From NCBI GenBank assembly GCA_032358165.1, contig JAALGY010000011.1, positions 1,240,001 to 1,304,000 on the forward strand: 64,000 nt of DNA, read 5' to 3'. Below are positions 1 through 12,700 of the stretch, in pieces. The position numbers and the translations under genes are program-made. The stretch is from Diplosphaera chodatii (taxonomy: Eukaryota; Chlorophyta; Trebouxiophyceae; Prasiolales; Stichococcaceae). The notes under the pieces are model-generated. The model did not search any database and was not told the origin of the DNA. It was given only the letters and a program-made list of their open reading frames with translations. The stretch's first letter is position 1, and every line of letters begins with the position of its first letter.

Positions 1-975
1 CACACCTGCCAAAATCCCGTGCCATGTGCCAACCATGCCAATTGCCAAGAACCGAGCTGCTCATCTGGCGTGTGCCCTATCGTGGATCCGTGCTGCTGTA
101 CCTCCATGCTGCGGATGGGGTCCGCGATGATTGGACCCTTGCCCTGCACGATGTCGAAAGGGATGTTCATGCCCGACAACGGCGTCAGGATGTCGCTGAA
201 CAGGATGACGCCGTCGGGCTTGAACGCCTCCCACGGCTGCAGCGAGATCTCCACCTGGGAACAGGCACGATGCGGGTCATGAGACCACTTGCTCTGCCCT
301 GAAGTAGACAGTGGTGGCGGTGCTGTGGCTGAGTTTACCGACAGAGAGTGTGTGCAGCTTACCGCCAGGTCCACGTTCTCAGAGCGCTCCCTGAAGGTCT
401 TGTGCTTTCTGCACAGCTCCTGGTACACCTGCGCAACCATGTCAGCGCAATGAACGTCTTGCAGAGTGGTGACCGACGTGGACAGGTACACGAATCAATA
501 TACGCATGCCGCCTTGCGGAGCGCAGCACCTTCATGTAGCGTCCAGCCTGCCGCATCATCCATACAGGTGGCCGCTCCACCTTCTCCCCCCGCAGTGCCC
601 GCACCATCAGCGGGTCAGCGCCCTGCAGATGAGATGCCAGCTCAGGCGTTTGCGTATGCATGTATGTATGCAAACCCACTGCCATGCTGTGCCACATGTC
701 ACGGTGCCTGCACACACCTGCGAGGAGCTTGGCGCCTGAGCTGGGGCGGCATCGACGGCCGCAGCTGCATGGGTGGCAAGTCTTTGCGCCCGGCATCGCC
801 TTTGCAGCGGCTTTGAGGGCAGGCTGTGCTGGGCTGCGGACCGCTGCTGCTGCAGGTTGACAATAGCTTTGGCACGATCAGCATCATCATCATCATCACG
901 ACTGCCTTGTTCCGCATGCGTATGAGCCATCACTCGTACCTGCAGCTGCGTGCCGACGTTTGCTCCTAGCTGCAT
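1..975 (-). CDS. UROD: Uroporphyrinogen decarboxylase, plastid; 3' end outside window
   Basis: This enzyme decarboxylates uroporphyrinogen III to coproporphyrinogen III in haem and chlorophyll synthesis, in the plastid stroma. Coding exons read on the minus strand: a transit-peptide-like exon rich in Ala, Arg and Ser (about 850-728), then 622-530 carrying [20 protein letters not shown], the family N-terminal signature whose arginines bind the substrate. Next come 428-363 ([20 protein letters not shown]) and 254-102 ([20 protein letters not shown], then a [13 protein letters not shown] segment). Junctions fit gt...ag in phase. The rest of the barrel lies before position 1. The start is uncertain: ATG at 975 opens the frame, but the Asp-rich stretch behind it is unlike a transit peptide, so an earlier small exon is possible. 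The gene is divergent from VTE3. Confidence 0.93.
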
Positions 976-1415
976 GACTTCACGCAGTGTGTCACAGTAA
1001 AGTAGGCTGTCTCTTGGGTACTCTTTGATGATCTGGCGCGCAGCAGTTATTGATGTGCCCTTCGGATACCGGTACAGAGTTTATACATGAGGTTGCGATG
1101 CATGTGCGCAAGGAGTGACATGCTTTGGCTGGATGATCCTCGCAGCCGCACAAGATCGCGTTTGTCAGACAGGAACACCTTATGTGATTAGGTCCAGAAG
1201 CTACACGTGCCTAGTCAAAGTGCATCAGTGGAAGCAGCAACGTGTTGTCCGACAACTCAATCATAAGCAAAGCCAGTGTGTGGAAGCCAGGCGGTCAGTC
1301 CTCGTGTTTGCGTACTGTCAGAGAAGTGCTCCTCTGCTCGGGGCAGGCGCAGCGATTGGTCAGCAGAAGGCCGGGGTGCACCTGCAGCATGCACACCGTT
1401 AGTGCAAGGCCCCAC
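976..1415. promoter_or_regulatory. Divergent intergenic region, UROD / VTE3
   Basis: About 440 bp separate the proposed starts of two plastid-pathway genes read in opposite directions. I see no clear TATA box or conserved element. Unassigned 5' untranslated exons of either gene may lie here. Confidence 0.4.
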
Positions 1416-3479
1416 ATGCGGGCTTGCAGCACGTCACACCCGTTTCAAAGGCCGGCTACAGCGTCACCACTGCACGTCAGATCCGTCCAGCAGCTGTCTG
1501 TGGCGGATCTGCGGCAGCTGAGGGGTCCCATCAGGCAAAGATGTGCAACTGGTCGGCAGCCGTTTGTCACCAGGGCGACCAGCAGCACAGACAGCAGGCA
1601 TGTTGCGTACTGGCTCATTTTGTCTGATGCCGGGCGTGGCTTGCATGCTGCTTTTGAATCAAATCTCGAGCATGCAGATGCCACTGTGAAGTTGCCAGCA
1701 CTAGAACGTGCAAAGTAGGCTTGCAACAGCCGTAAGTGCGTGCTCACATCATTTGCACCTATTCTGCCAGCGGTGTCTGATACAGGAGCCAGACTCTGTA
1801 CCTGTGAACATTGCACCCAGGTCGTGGGCAAAGCCGCGCTTCATCCAGCATAAGAATGAGGCGAAGTGGTTCTACCGGTATCTCAGCATCGTGTACGACA
1901 CGATAGTCAACCCGCCACACTGGAACGAGGACATGCGCACGGATGCCCTGGAGCCGGCGAAGCTCGACAGCGCAGACCTGAAGGTACGTGGCCTGTTGTC
2001 AGTCCCCAGTCTTCAGTCCAGCACAGTGTCTGGCACGCTCGTCCCAGCAGTACGTGCTCCTTGACTAACCGTTCTTGACTTGTCAGTGTTTCGATCGCCT
2101 CCGGCAGGTGGTGGACGTCGGTGGCGGCACGGGGTTTTGCACGCAGGGCATCGTGAAGCATGTGCCGCCCCAGAACGTGACGCTCATAGACCAGTCACCC
2201 GACCAGCTGAACAAGGCGCGGCAGAAGTCGGACCTGCAGGGCGTCACCGTCGTGGAAGTGAGTAGCAATGCATCGGCACGCTGCCCATGTGCTGAGCCAT
2301 CGCCAGAATGTTGCAGCGCGACTGCGCATATATTGTGCACTGCATCGTATTCAGATAGATGACGTGCGAGATGCCATGCAAATCCATGCGGTGCAGGGCG
2401 ATGCAGAGGACCTGCCCTTCGCAACAGACAGCTTCGACCGCTATGTGTCAGCCGGCAGCATCGGTGAGCCCGCGGCATCGTATGCCAAGGCTCCTCTGCT
2501 TCGCGTGGGAGGCAGCGCCGCGTGGCACGCTGCTGTGTTGATGCTTCCGAGCCTGCTGGCAACTGCGCCTCATGTGGCCCATGCAGTGTTAATGCCTCCT
2601 CCACCCTACCTGACACGGTCCTCGTGTGCACTGCTGCAGAGTACTGGCCAGAGCCGCAGCGAGGCATCAGGTGAGTGAGCGCGACATGCAGTGGCCTGGC
2701 GTGGCAAAGCCTATCCCAACCCTGGGAACCATGCCCACCCAGAAGCAGCCTGGCTGCAGGGAGGCGTACCGGGTGGTGAAGGAGGGCGGCCTGGCCTGCA
2801 TGATCGGGCCCGTGCACCCCACCTTCTTCATCTCGCGCTTCTTCGCCGACATGTGGATGCTGTTCCCGACGGAGCAGGAGTATATCGACGTGCGTCCGCC
2901 GGCTGCTGCAGCTCCCATGCTTTGCTTGTTGCACATCTGGATGGCCGCAGCACCATTGGCAGAGGCAGTCATGGCGGAGCTCGACCGCAAGGGAGCTGCC
3001 TGTGCACTGCAGTGGTACACAAAGGCGGGCTTTGAGGACGTGAAGGTCAAGCGCATCGGGCCCAGGTTCTACCGGGGCGTGCGCGACCACGGCCTCATCA
3101 TGGGCTGCTCCGTGACCGGCATCAAGCCCAAGGCGCGCGGGCCCTCTGTGGCAGTTTAAGGGTTGCAACCTCGACCGTGGACCCATAAGAGTGCTAGGAC
3201 TTGACCAGTTGCCAGCATCTTTGGTGCTGTGTGACACTGGAGCCTTGGAGCCTGTCGCATCAGGCACAACCAGTGCGGAGCTGCTCCTCGTCCTGTGTGC
3301 AGGCGGGCGACTCGCCGCTGCAGATGGGCCCCAAGCGCGAGGAGTCGTCGAACAGCAACACCAACCCGCTGAGCTTCCTGTTCAACTTCATCGTCGGCAC
3401 CGCGGCGGGCAGCTACTACTTCGTGCTGCCCATCGTCATGTGGTTCCGCCACAGGGTTCTGCTGCTCGTCGGCAGATGA
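1416..3479 (+). CDS. VTE3: 2-methyl-6-phytyl-1,4-benzoquinol methyltransferase (MPBQ/MSBQ-MT)
   Basis: This SAM-dependent methyltransferase of the inner plastid envelope methylates MPBQ and MSBQ, for tocopherol and plastoquinone synthesis. The ATG at 1416 opens a transit peptide ending near RQPFVTRATSS. Later exons give the plant VTE3 order: RFIQHKNEAKWFYRYLSIVYD, SAM motif I VVDVGGGTGFCTQGIVKHV (exon 2108-2257), GDAEDLPFATDSFDRYVSAGS (from 2397), EYWPEPQRGIR (small exon near 2640), REAYRVVKEGG, SRFFADMWMLFP, and GLIMGCSVTGIKPK. A last exon at about 3307-3479 carries SPLQMGPK and one hydrophobic helix, FLFNFIVGTAAGSYYFVLPI, matching the C-terminal membrane anchor of the family. Reading straight through at 3160 gives a false early stop inside an intron. 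The final residues after the helix are less certain. Confidence 0.95.
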
Positions 3480-3792
3480 TGTCGACCACTGAACGGCGTG
3501 GAGGGGGTTGGAGCACATCCTGGTCTGAGCTGCTGGTTTTGCTGTGGTTGACCATCACTGTTGGCACATCTGCGCCCTTGCGCTGAACCTTTGCAGCTGC
3601 CAGATTTACATCTTCAGACATGAGGGGACTGTGTCAGCACCATGTCGATTGGCTTCTTGGCCTTCGGATCGGACAATTGGCCAAGGGCAGCCGGCAATCC
3701 TATCACTATCAGATATTGTTTGAGTTGCACTGATCTGGCCTGGAAGACTGCACTTCAGCCCCTTTCAATAACCCATGACCGTAAACCTCGAA
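3480..3792. other. Convergent 3' region, VTE3 / APC1
   Basis: About 310 bp lie between two facing stop codons. On the minus strand TGTAA occurs at 3610-3606, about 185 nt past the APC1 stop, in the position expected for the chlorophyte poly(A) signal. I see no gene here. Confidence 0.5.
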
Positions 3793-6700
3793 TCATTGGC
3801 TTGCAGCTGCAAGAAGCGGCAGCATGTCAGGCGCCACCCCAGGCAGGGCAGCTGCCAGCGCCGCTGCTGCATGTGGCATATCATGCGGCTGTGCAGCAGT
3901 TGCCATCTTAGTAAGCACGTGTGCCTCGGGCATGCCCTTGGCTTCCAGAAACGCTGCATACAACCCCGCCACCAGCCCTGCAGCAAGAGAACACTGCATG
4001 ACTGATGACAAGCACCACGCAAGCCAACTGCTGTGTGCTCACAGCGCCGACATACAGGCTTGCGTGTGGCGATCAGACCCTCACCTCCTTCAGCCTCACT
4101 GGTAAGCCAAGAGCTGCGCAGGCGCTGCAGGGCCACATCGGCACCGCCACTGCTGCCGGTGTCCATGGTGTCGCCTCCAGCGGCAGCAGTGGCTGCTCCG
4201 CCAGGCAGGAATCCGAGCTGCTGCCACAGCGCCTGCAGCCGCAGCTCTGCCGCCGCGACGGCGCTCAGCAGCAGCGGCGGCAGGTGCGCCGGAGACGCAG
4301 CTGCGCTGCTGTCTGTAGCCTCAGCGCCTGAGGCATTGCTGTGCATGAGCGCCGCCTGGTGTGCGATGGCCTCGTGGAAGGCTGCCGCGAGCCGCAGCTC
4401 CGCCATGGGGACGGCGGGCGGCAGGCCGCCACACAGCGACTGCCACGGTGCCACCGCCGAGCCGTGCACTGGGTGCCCATCCCCCGGCCCTGCTGCGGCC
4501 ATGCCCTGCGCACACAGCTTGGGTCGTGGGGCGGCTGCCTGCACGTCTGTGCAGCTTGTGCATGAGCCAGTCGTCAGGCCGACCGTGCAGCAGGGTTCAG
4601 GGTTCAGGGTCAGCGACGCCTGCGCACTTGGACGAGGCAGTGCAGGAGGAGCTGCGGTGGCAGCAGCGAGGGCGTCTCCGCCGCCACGCACTGCAGCAGC
4701 AGGTCCGCAGCCGCCTGGTGGGGGCTGCCGCCATCGGGCTGCTCATCGTCTGCGCTCTCGCCGGGCGTGGCTGCATCTGAGGATGTGCGCTCCGCTGCGA
4801 GCCTCGGCAGCGGCTTTGCAAAGTACTGGCGCAGAGCAGACAGTGTGTCAGCCAAGCTGTGCAGGCAGAGGCTCGTACAGGACAGCAGTTGTATGCAGCT
4901 GGATGTAAGTTCGGGGCCATGGCAGGTGATGCACAACCAAGAAAGCTGTTCCTCAACCAGTCCCAGGTCACTGAGTGCATCAGCGGCATCTGTATGATAC
5001 CGCAGCAGACTGCATGGATCAGCATCTGATGAGAGCAAACAGACCTGCGCGAAGGCGGACAGGAATGGCTGCTGCGCTGCGACCGTGCCGCTCAGCTTTG
5101 CAATGTCTGCAGGTGCACAGGCCGCGCCAGCAGCTCCCCCAAGCACTGCCGTTGCGGGCGAGGCCGCAAAGCCCAGCCCGCCCGGCTCGTCCCCAGGTGC
5201 CTGCTTGTCACAAGTCCAACATCGACATGACGATGTGCCAAGAGACCCAGCCGTCACCTAAAGGCATAGGCCTGCTGCATTGTGGGGTGGCAGTCGCATA
5301 GCACCATGATGGTAAGATGATGGGAAGTGCCGTACATGTCGACTGCGGCACAGCAGTACAGGACCGTGACTGCTGCTGCAACAAAGGAGGCCGCACCAGG
5401 GTGCCTAGCCGCCGCTGCACGTGCAGGGTCGCACTCGCAGCTACCGGCGCTGCCACGCGGCGGAACAGCGGCCAGTAACGCTGCCCGCGCGCCTCCACAC
5501 CCACAACCTGCATGGTCAACTACAGCGCCTGTGACTCCTGAGCATGCAGTCACGCTATCCATGACCGCGAGTGTCCAAATAGGCAGAAGCAGGCTGTACA
5601 GATGCGCGACAGCCTGATCAGGACCTGAACAGTGGTGCAGCTTGTTAACTCTGATTCCCAATGCATGTTGCCATAAGCGTGCCATGCACGCTGCACCTGC
5701 TCAGAGCCGGGCACGAGGCAGGGCGCGTCCACATCCACACTGATCGCCGGCCCTCCCTGCTGCGGCGCGAGGTGCAGGCGCAGCGGTGCGGGCACTTCCG
5801 CCCGCGTCTCGACGTCCATCGCAGCCAGGCACCGCGGCTCGACCGCCAGCACGTACAGGTGGCGCATCGCCTGCTGGGTGCATCTGTGAGTGTCACGCGG
5901 TGTCGCAGCAGCAGCACGACGGTGCGGCAACAGCAGGCCGTTCCAGCTGACTATTGCCCAGCGTTTCCGGATCGTGCTGCACTGTAAGGGTGGCAGACAA
6001 CCGCAACTGTGCGGTGCCCGACCTGCAGGTGGCAGCGGTTGTCCTGCGGCGTGGTGGGCAGCCGGGGGTACAGCGCCAGCAGCAGCGCCGCGACGGCCTC
6101 GTTGGAGTCGGCCAGCGACGCCGCCCCGCCGCCCAGGAACAGCACGCCCAGCGCCATGCACACCTGCGCCCCATTTGCGCAATCTGCATTTCTGTGCTTC
6201 GACATAGTGCCTCATCTACGGTCGGACATGATGATGTCGTCTCAACTCAGCCTTGTTCAGACGTGATCATATCGCAAATGCAGCAGCTCCTCCCGGCCAT
6301 CCTTCCATTCCCAGCAGCCATCAGCTGCGGTCTGAACTCTCAGCGCAAGACTCAGACGAGCTGTAGCACGCGCGAGCTAGACACGCCCGCACCGCCGCGT
6401 GGTGGCCGTAGGTGAGGCCGCCAGCACTGCTGGCCTCCTCCAACGAGCTGCGCGAAGTCGGCTGCAGCCGCCGGGCCAGCCCTGCGCACGGCACTTCAAG
6501 GCATGCGAGCAGGACATAAAAGCGTGCGCCAACACCTACAACCCAGAAGGCAGCAGGTTTACACGTCCAGTGCGGTTGACAAGTGCATGTTGTGCGGGGG
6601 CCGGGACACGCACCCCGCAGCAGCTTGAGGGTGGGCAGGTCGCCGCTGCCGGCGAGCACGCAGGCCAGCGCCAGCGCCGCTGTGCAGGCCGCCCCCTCCA

Positions 6701-9700
6701 ACGCCTGCTTGTCCAGCCGCCCCGCCACCCCTGCGCAGCATCTCAGAACATGCATATGCACGATGAAGAACAAGCGCCAAAGCACGGCAGCACCCCTCTG
6801 CCGTGCAGCGCAGAAGGCATGTCCTCCCTCAGCACAGGCTGTGGACGGCTTTGCCCTGTGTGGTGCACCTTGGCGCTCATGGCAATCCAGACACGGGCTG
6901 TGTGACAGCTATGCACAGCGCACCATTTGCGTCTGGCACCAGCGCCTTGCAGCGCAAGAAGTGCAGCAGCTGCTGCTGAATCACGGCGGCGGCGGCTGCG
7001 CTCTGGCTGCCGGCATAGCGCAGGCCCATCGCCAGACAGCCCCCCACCAGGATGGCAAGGTGTGCCTGAAACACGTAGACATGCTGACCGTCAGCGCTCA
7101 GGCTACCGTGAGAGTGTTGCCGACCACAGTACGTTTGGAGGCAGCGCTTGAGCAGAAACATAGCGCGGTGCAGTGCCTCAATCATTGGCAGCACCATGTT
7201 CACACCTCAGCTGCCGACTCGGGATCGACCCGCTTCTGTGCGCGGCCCTTGAGCAGAGCCTCCAGGGGAGTCTGCAGCCGCAGCACAGGAGCCAGCCTTG
7301 ACACACTGACCGCCTTGTTGAGACCAGCAGCCACACCTTTGCAGGTCACACATGCAAAGCCGAGGTTATACTGCAGTTGCATACCCGCAGGATGGGCGGC
7401 AGCTGCGCCTGCAGCCACTCGCGCGTGGGCTGCACGCCGTCCCACAGCACCAGCGCACGCGCCACCACCCGCAGCAGCAGCTGGTCGGGCCGCACCTGCA
7501 GGCGCAGGTCGAGAATGCGGGTCCGACACCCGGGCGGCACAGGCATACTCGCCCGCCACAATGCCAAGCAGAGCTCAGAGCCACCCGGCCGGATTTGCAC
7601 ACCACTCGATACTGGCATGGCACAGGGCTGCTCCTCCAGCAGGCACCCCGGACAATAGCAGATGACGTGTTGGACCAAACACACACCAGGTCCAACGAGT
7701 GCGCGTCGTGGGGCAGCTGGAAGGAGGCCGCCACCGCGGCGTCGTTGGTGCGCAGGAACTGCAGCGCCAGCGCCAGAGTCGCCCCAGGGCCGCTCACAGC
7801 CACATCGACCCTCTCGCCTTCCAGCACCACCTGCCAGACAAAAGCGCGCATATAACGATTGCACGATGTGCCAATGCTGTGGCGTACTTTCACGTCCCTT
7901 GGTATCAGCACATTGTGGAGTGCATGGTCATGTGTGAATGCTGCAGCAGCCACAGTACTGTGGGGTGCCTGCAGCGCACCTGCGAGGCCCCAGTGCCAGC
8001 GCTGCCGCCCCCTTCTTCATGCACGCTCGCAGCAACGGGCGGCTTGTCGGCAGCCAGCCGCAGGCCAGCAAGCAGGTCGCTGGTCTGCGCATGCAGGACA
8101 GTCGCACGCATGGTGCACGAAGAGCAACATCTGAAGTTCGACAGCGTGAATGCTGCGCACACAAGGCGATTTGTTTTCTCGTCTTGCCTGCGTAGGGTCG
8201 AAGCCAATCACGGCTTCTGGGCCGAACAGCGTGCTGGCAGGGGACACTGCTGGGCCATCGGACGTGTGCCGCTCCTGCGGCTGCAGGCCGCCCAGCATGT
8301 GGTGCCTGCATCAACAACCCAGCTCCGACGTTGGATGTAACGTAAGCCTGCAACACCCGGCAGTTGCCTCGCCATGCTCGACTCCTGCCCTGCACCACTA
8401 CACATCGTCCTGGACCTTGCCGACATGCAGGATGAGTAGTGACTTGACAGAATTACCGCAGCCGGTCGTCCAGGCGCAGGTCTGACACGCTGGGCGCGCA
8501 GTGCCCGGCGCCCAGCATGATGAGGCCCAGCGCAGCGCCCGCTGCCAGCGCGTACCCCTCCCGGTGCGAGCTGACAGGTACGCTGCAGCCATGCGTGCCA
8601 AGTCACGCCCAGGTACAGCTCGGCGCACAACAGAGTTTTGCTCAGCTGCAAGGTGTCAACTGCCCTGATGTGGACGGTTTCCTGACACACACGGCTCTGA
8701 TGGACACACGAGTGCAAGCGGTGATAAACAAACCTGCCGGTCACACCACTGTTCGAGTTTGCGGCAGCATCGTCTGATGCACGCCGCCCAAGCTCCTGTA
8801 TCATGATCTCTGCCATCCGCCTGCATCAAAGACGGGCTGTTCAACGGCTGTTCAATATGCAAGCTGTGCACCATCAGCCGGTGCACGCTGGTGATGAGCT
8901 GCAACCACCATGTGCACCTGTGTGCAGGAGCACAACACGGGCAACTCTCTGTTGGATTCACAGGCGGTGTGTCGTCCAACAGTATGTTGCATGCAGGTGT
9001 GCTCCTGACAGCACCTGTGGCAGGTGCCGCGGTACAGCAGTCCTATGCCGAGCAGCGCTGCGGCCTGAACAGTGGGTGACACCTCCAGCTCGGGGTATGT
9101 CTGCAGGCATGAACGGCGTGCAAGCTGTCAGGGCGGTATCTTGGTGCAAACACCTCTTCTCCTTGCTGGGCGCCCCAGACGCAAAGCATGCAGCACCAGG
9201 CATACATATGGAGCTTCCGATGCACGAGGCAGCAGCTACAGGGTTGTGAGGGGTGGACACCTGCGGGTGGCGTGAGGGGACGTGCAGGAACATCATGGTG
9301 GAGGTGGAGGCGTGGCTTGTCCCAGCATGCGCAGCAGCAAGCCCCAGAAGCAGCCCCACTGCACAGTGGCATGCATCTTTCACAGTATATGTACACCAAC
9401 AGAATATATGCCCTGTTAGCATGCAGGTTTTGCTGCTCTGGAGAGTGTCCAGCTAGGGACTTGCCAGTGGTGGCATCGTGCTCCTGGCGCAAATACCGGT
9501 ACACGTCCGTGTCGCTGAGTCCCCTCAGGTGCCCTGCATAACATCCAAGCACATGTGAGGTGATGCTGCCTCACTGAAGGTGTCGCAAGCTGCGGACCTT
9601 TCTAAGGCTGCTGATTGCGCGGTGGTGAGCAGCAATGCTCACTCAAGCAGCACACCAGCTTACAAATTCGGGTCGCAAGTTCACCCATTCAAGTTCGCCA

Positions 9701-12700
9701 GCAAAGCATTCCAATGGTTACTAGTTACTGCAGGGTGGGCCCACCTGTGAGGCCCAGGCCCATCAGCACCCCAGCATGCGCCCAGGTGGGCTCCTCCGGC
9801 TTGTTGTACACGATCCAGGTGCGACTCAGTCGCGTGCCGCCAGCTGCCAGGCGCAGCCCTGCGTGGCAAACACCAGGAGCGCCACTCGAATGTCAGCAGT
9901 CCTTGGACGGCAGGTGTAGGCCTTGCCCACGGTGCAGTTTCACGGAAGTGCATCAACACCAGAAGGTTTCTCGCCGCAGTGCAAGGCCCTGCATCTAGAT
10001 TGTGCACAGTGGCAAGATGCGATATGACCGGTTGACACACCTGCAGCAACACCATTGTGGAACTCTGGCCACGCTGACAGGTCACACATGGCGCCGCCGC
10101 CGGGGGCCTCGGGGAAGGCGTTGGTGACGAGCTGCATGATGGCGTCGTTGTGCTGCGTGAGGCGGCCGCCCAGCGCGAGCGGCGGCACACCCAGCCCTTG
10201 CGTCGGCAGCGGCTGCACCGTCCCTGCCAAGCAGCACGGAAATGCCTTGATTGCTGGCTCTGTGCCAGCCCTGTGTCAGTGCGCCAGCTCATCAAGCCTG
10301 TGCAGGAGCAACAGCATCTGCGCAGCATGGCAGGCCAGACACACAGCAGGCCGCGCTCAAGGGTTGGCCCCGCTGCTGCTGGGGACTGAGGCAATGTGCG
10401 GCGCCACCGGCAGCCAGCGCACCCAGGGTGAGGGCGCCGCGGCCGAGGGGTCGCGCCATGGTGCGGCAGGCCAGCGCCAGCAGCCGTGACTGCTGCGCCG
10501 CCACCAGCTCCGGGTCCCCTGGCTCCTGCGAGGGGAGTGCAGTCGACCAGTTGCTGGCACTGCTTTCAATTGCTGGTACTGCTGTCATTACAATCCCTCG
10601 CCCTTCTGTTCTGCGGTCATCTCTACGGCAAAGTGCTCGCATGAAAAAGACGCACATGCAAGGTGGTGTACCTGGTCACCGCCCAGTGAGATTGGCGTCG
10701 GCACATCTGACGTTAACAGCCGCTCCACCTGCGGCAATGTGCACCAGGTGTTCGTCTATGTGAGGTGCAGCTTCCCCTCCAGTCCACTCCTGGTGCAGCT
10801 CCACATGTCCAACGTGAGCTCAAAGGCATAGTGGCATGCTGCAGCAGGTAGTCAATGTACCTCGAGAAGCCGGAGGTCCTGTGCGAAGCGGCGGACTGCC
10901 GGCCCATGACCAAGACCAGGCAGCAGATCATCGCCATTGTCCCGGTCCTGGTCAGCATCCTCGTCCGCTGCGGCACACAGCACCTCACCTTCAGCGGCCA
11001 CGTGCAGAAGAGTGGTGCATTGGATGATATGAGTGATACATGGTGCGCAGGCACGCAACAGGGTTCAAACTTATTGTGTGCCTAAATGACACTCGGGCCG
11101 CTGCACTCACCAGGCTGAAAGATCCGCTGTTGGTAAGGTGGTATGTCACTGTGGCCAGGTGACACACGAGGCATGGCTGCAGCTTCACCGGATGGTGCCC
11201 GCGCCCTGGTGGTCGCCTGCGAGGACCTGCACTGCGCCCGCTGGAGTGCCGGGGTTTCAGCCGCGGACGGAAACCGCTCAATGAGACTTGCGGCTTGGGA
11301 TGCATCTGCATGCTGGTGTCCATGCAGCTGTGGCACTGCCGACTGCGCTGCCAGGTCGGCACGCCCAACAAGCAGGTATGCCTCGGGGGGCCAGTCTGCA
11401 GCACGCAAGCAAGCATGGCGTCAGCAATGTTGTGGTCATGGCTGATGGTGGCCTGCCTCAACTGCCGCTTTGTGTGCCCAGGATGGGCCGCCACCATTTC
11501 AGCAGATGTGCACCCTGAGTCACTCTCGTTCTGGAGTCACCTTCTGGAGGCTGTGGACGGCAGGCCACCAGTGCGGCTCGCAGCGGCAGTGCCGTGCCAT
11601 ATGGCAGGCTGTCAAGCTCTGTGAGTGTCCAGCCGCGCTGCACCATTGCGGCAACGGTGCTCGCTGCTGCAGCCTGTACAGCAGACGACAGTGCGCCCTG
11701 CGCAGGCTGCTGACTGGCGACAGCCCCTGCCTGGGTTTGCTGCCCTCCATCTGCATCGCCAGGTGGCGCAGCGTCTGCTGCGCTGCCTGGGAACAGGCCA
11801 GGGGCCAGCATGCTGTAGAAGTGCAGCAAGTCTGATGACCGCTGCACAGATGGCGCTTCTGCCTACACAAACACAACTGCACTGTACTGTAGTTTGATAT
11901 GCGAATCCCTGGCACCTGCTGGCAGCACCAATGCAAACGTGTGCAGTAGCTGTAGCACTGAAAGTGTACTGACATCATCTTGACCATGTGCATGCCTGCG
12001 CTAGGGCCGGCGCCCTCTGCTGCTGCTCCGCTTTGCCTTGCAGCACTGCTTGCAATGCTTTGTGTATGCATGCAGGCAGTGCCCCTGCTGGCTCTGAGGC
12101 GGCGCCTGCGTACAGTGCCCAAATTTTCAGCATTAGCGGGTCGAGGCCAGACTCAATCCTGCAATGATATCGGTATGCCCTCACAACAGCACATTGCGAC
12201 TTGACTGCCCAGACAAAACATACCTGAGGAGTCACTGGCCGCTGTGCTTGCAATGTCCAGTGCCAACTCGCGCCGATAGCGCTCCACATAGCATTTTGCG
12301 CCCATGGCCTGCAGAATGAAGGCAAACAGGCCCCTGGAACTTCTCGACCTATTTGGCCAGGCACGCCAGTTACGGGCACGACCTGGGGGCAAAGAGCTCA
12401 CCTGAGCAACGCCTGCCAACATCTGACCAAGCGGCTGCAGCAGATGCCACCGCAGCAGGCCCAGTTTGCAGTCCTCGTAGAGCGCATGCAGACCCTCCAG
12501 TGCCTGCACATGAGTTCACGTGAAGACAGGGTCGCAGCATGGGCATCAGCTTCCACATGCATGCACAACGGAACATGGGAAGTGGAGCTCCTCCTGCACT
12601 GGACCGGGTGCTGAGGTTGGACATCTGCCGCCTGTGACTACCGTCTACCTGCCATGCTTCGGCGGGCAGCGCAGGCGCTGTGCTCAACTGCGCTGCATCT

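Noticed and set aside
881..900. CAT-triplet run as a functional repeat
   Set aside because: Only about six units; likely a simple microsatellite in or near the UROD first exon.
3100..3159. Stop at 3159 as the end of VTE3
   Set aside because: The next exon carries the family's SPLQMGPK and membrane anchor, so this stop lies in an intron read-through.
2083..3267. Open minus-strand frame of 394 codons
   Set aside because: Antisense to clear VTE3 exons, rich in His/Arg/Pro as expected from reading GC-rich codons backwards.
6583..7665. Open plus-strand frame of 360 codons
   Set aside because: Antisense to APC1 PC-repeat exons and their introns; no recognisable domain.
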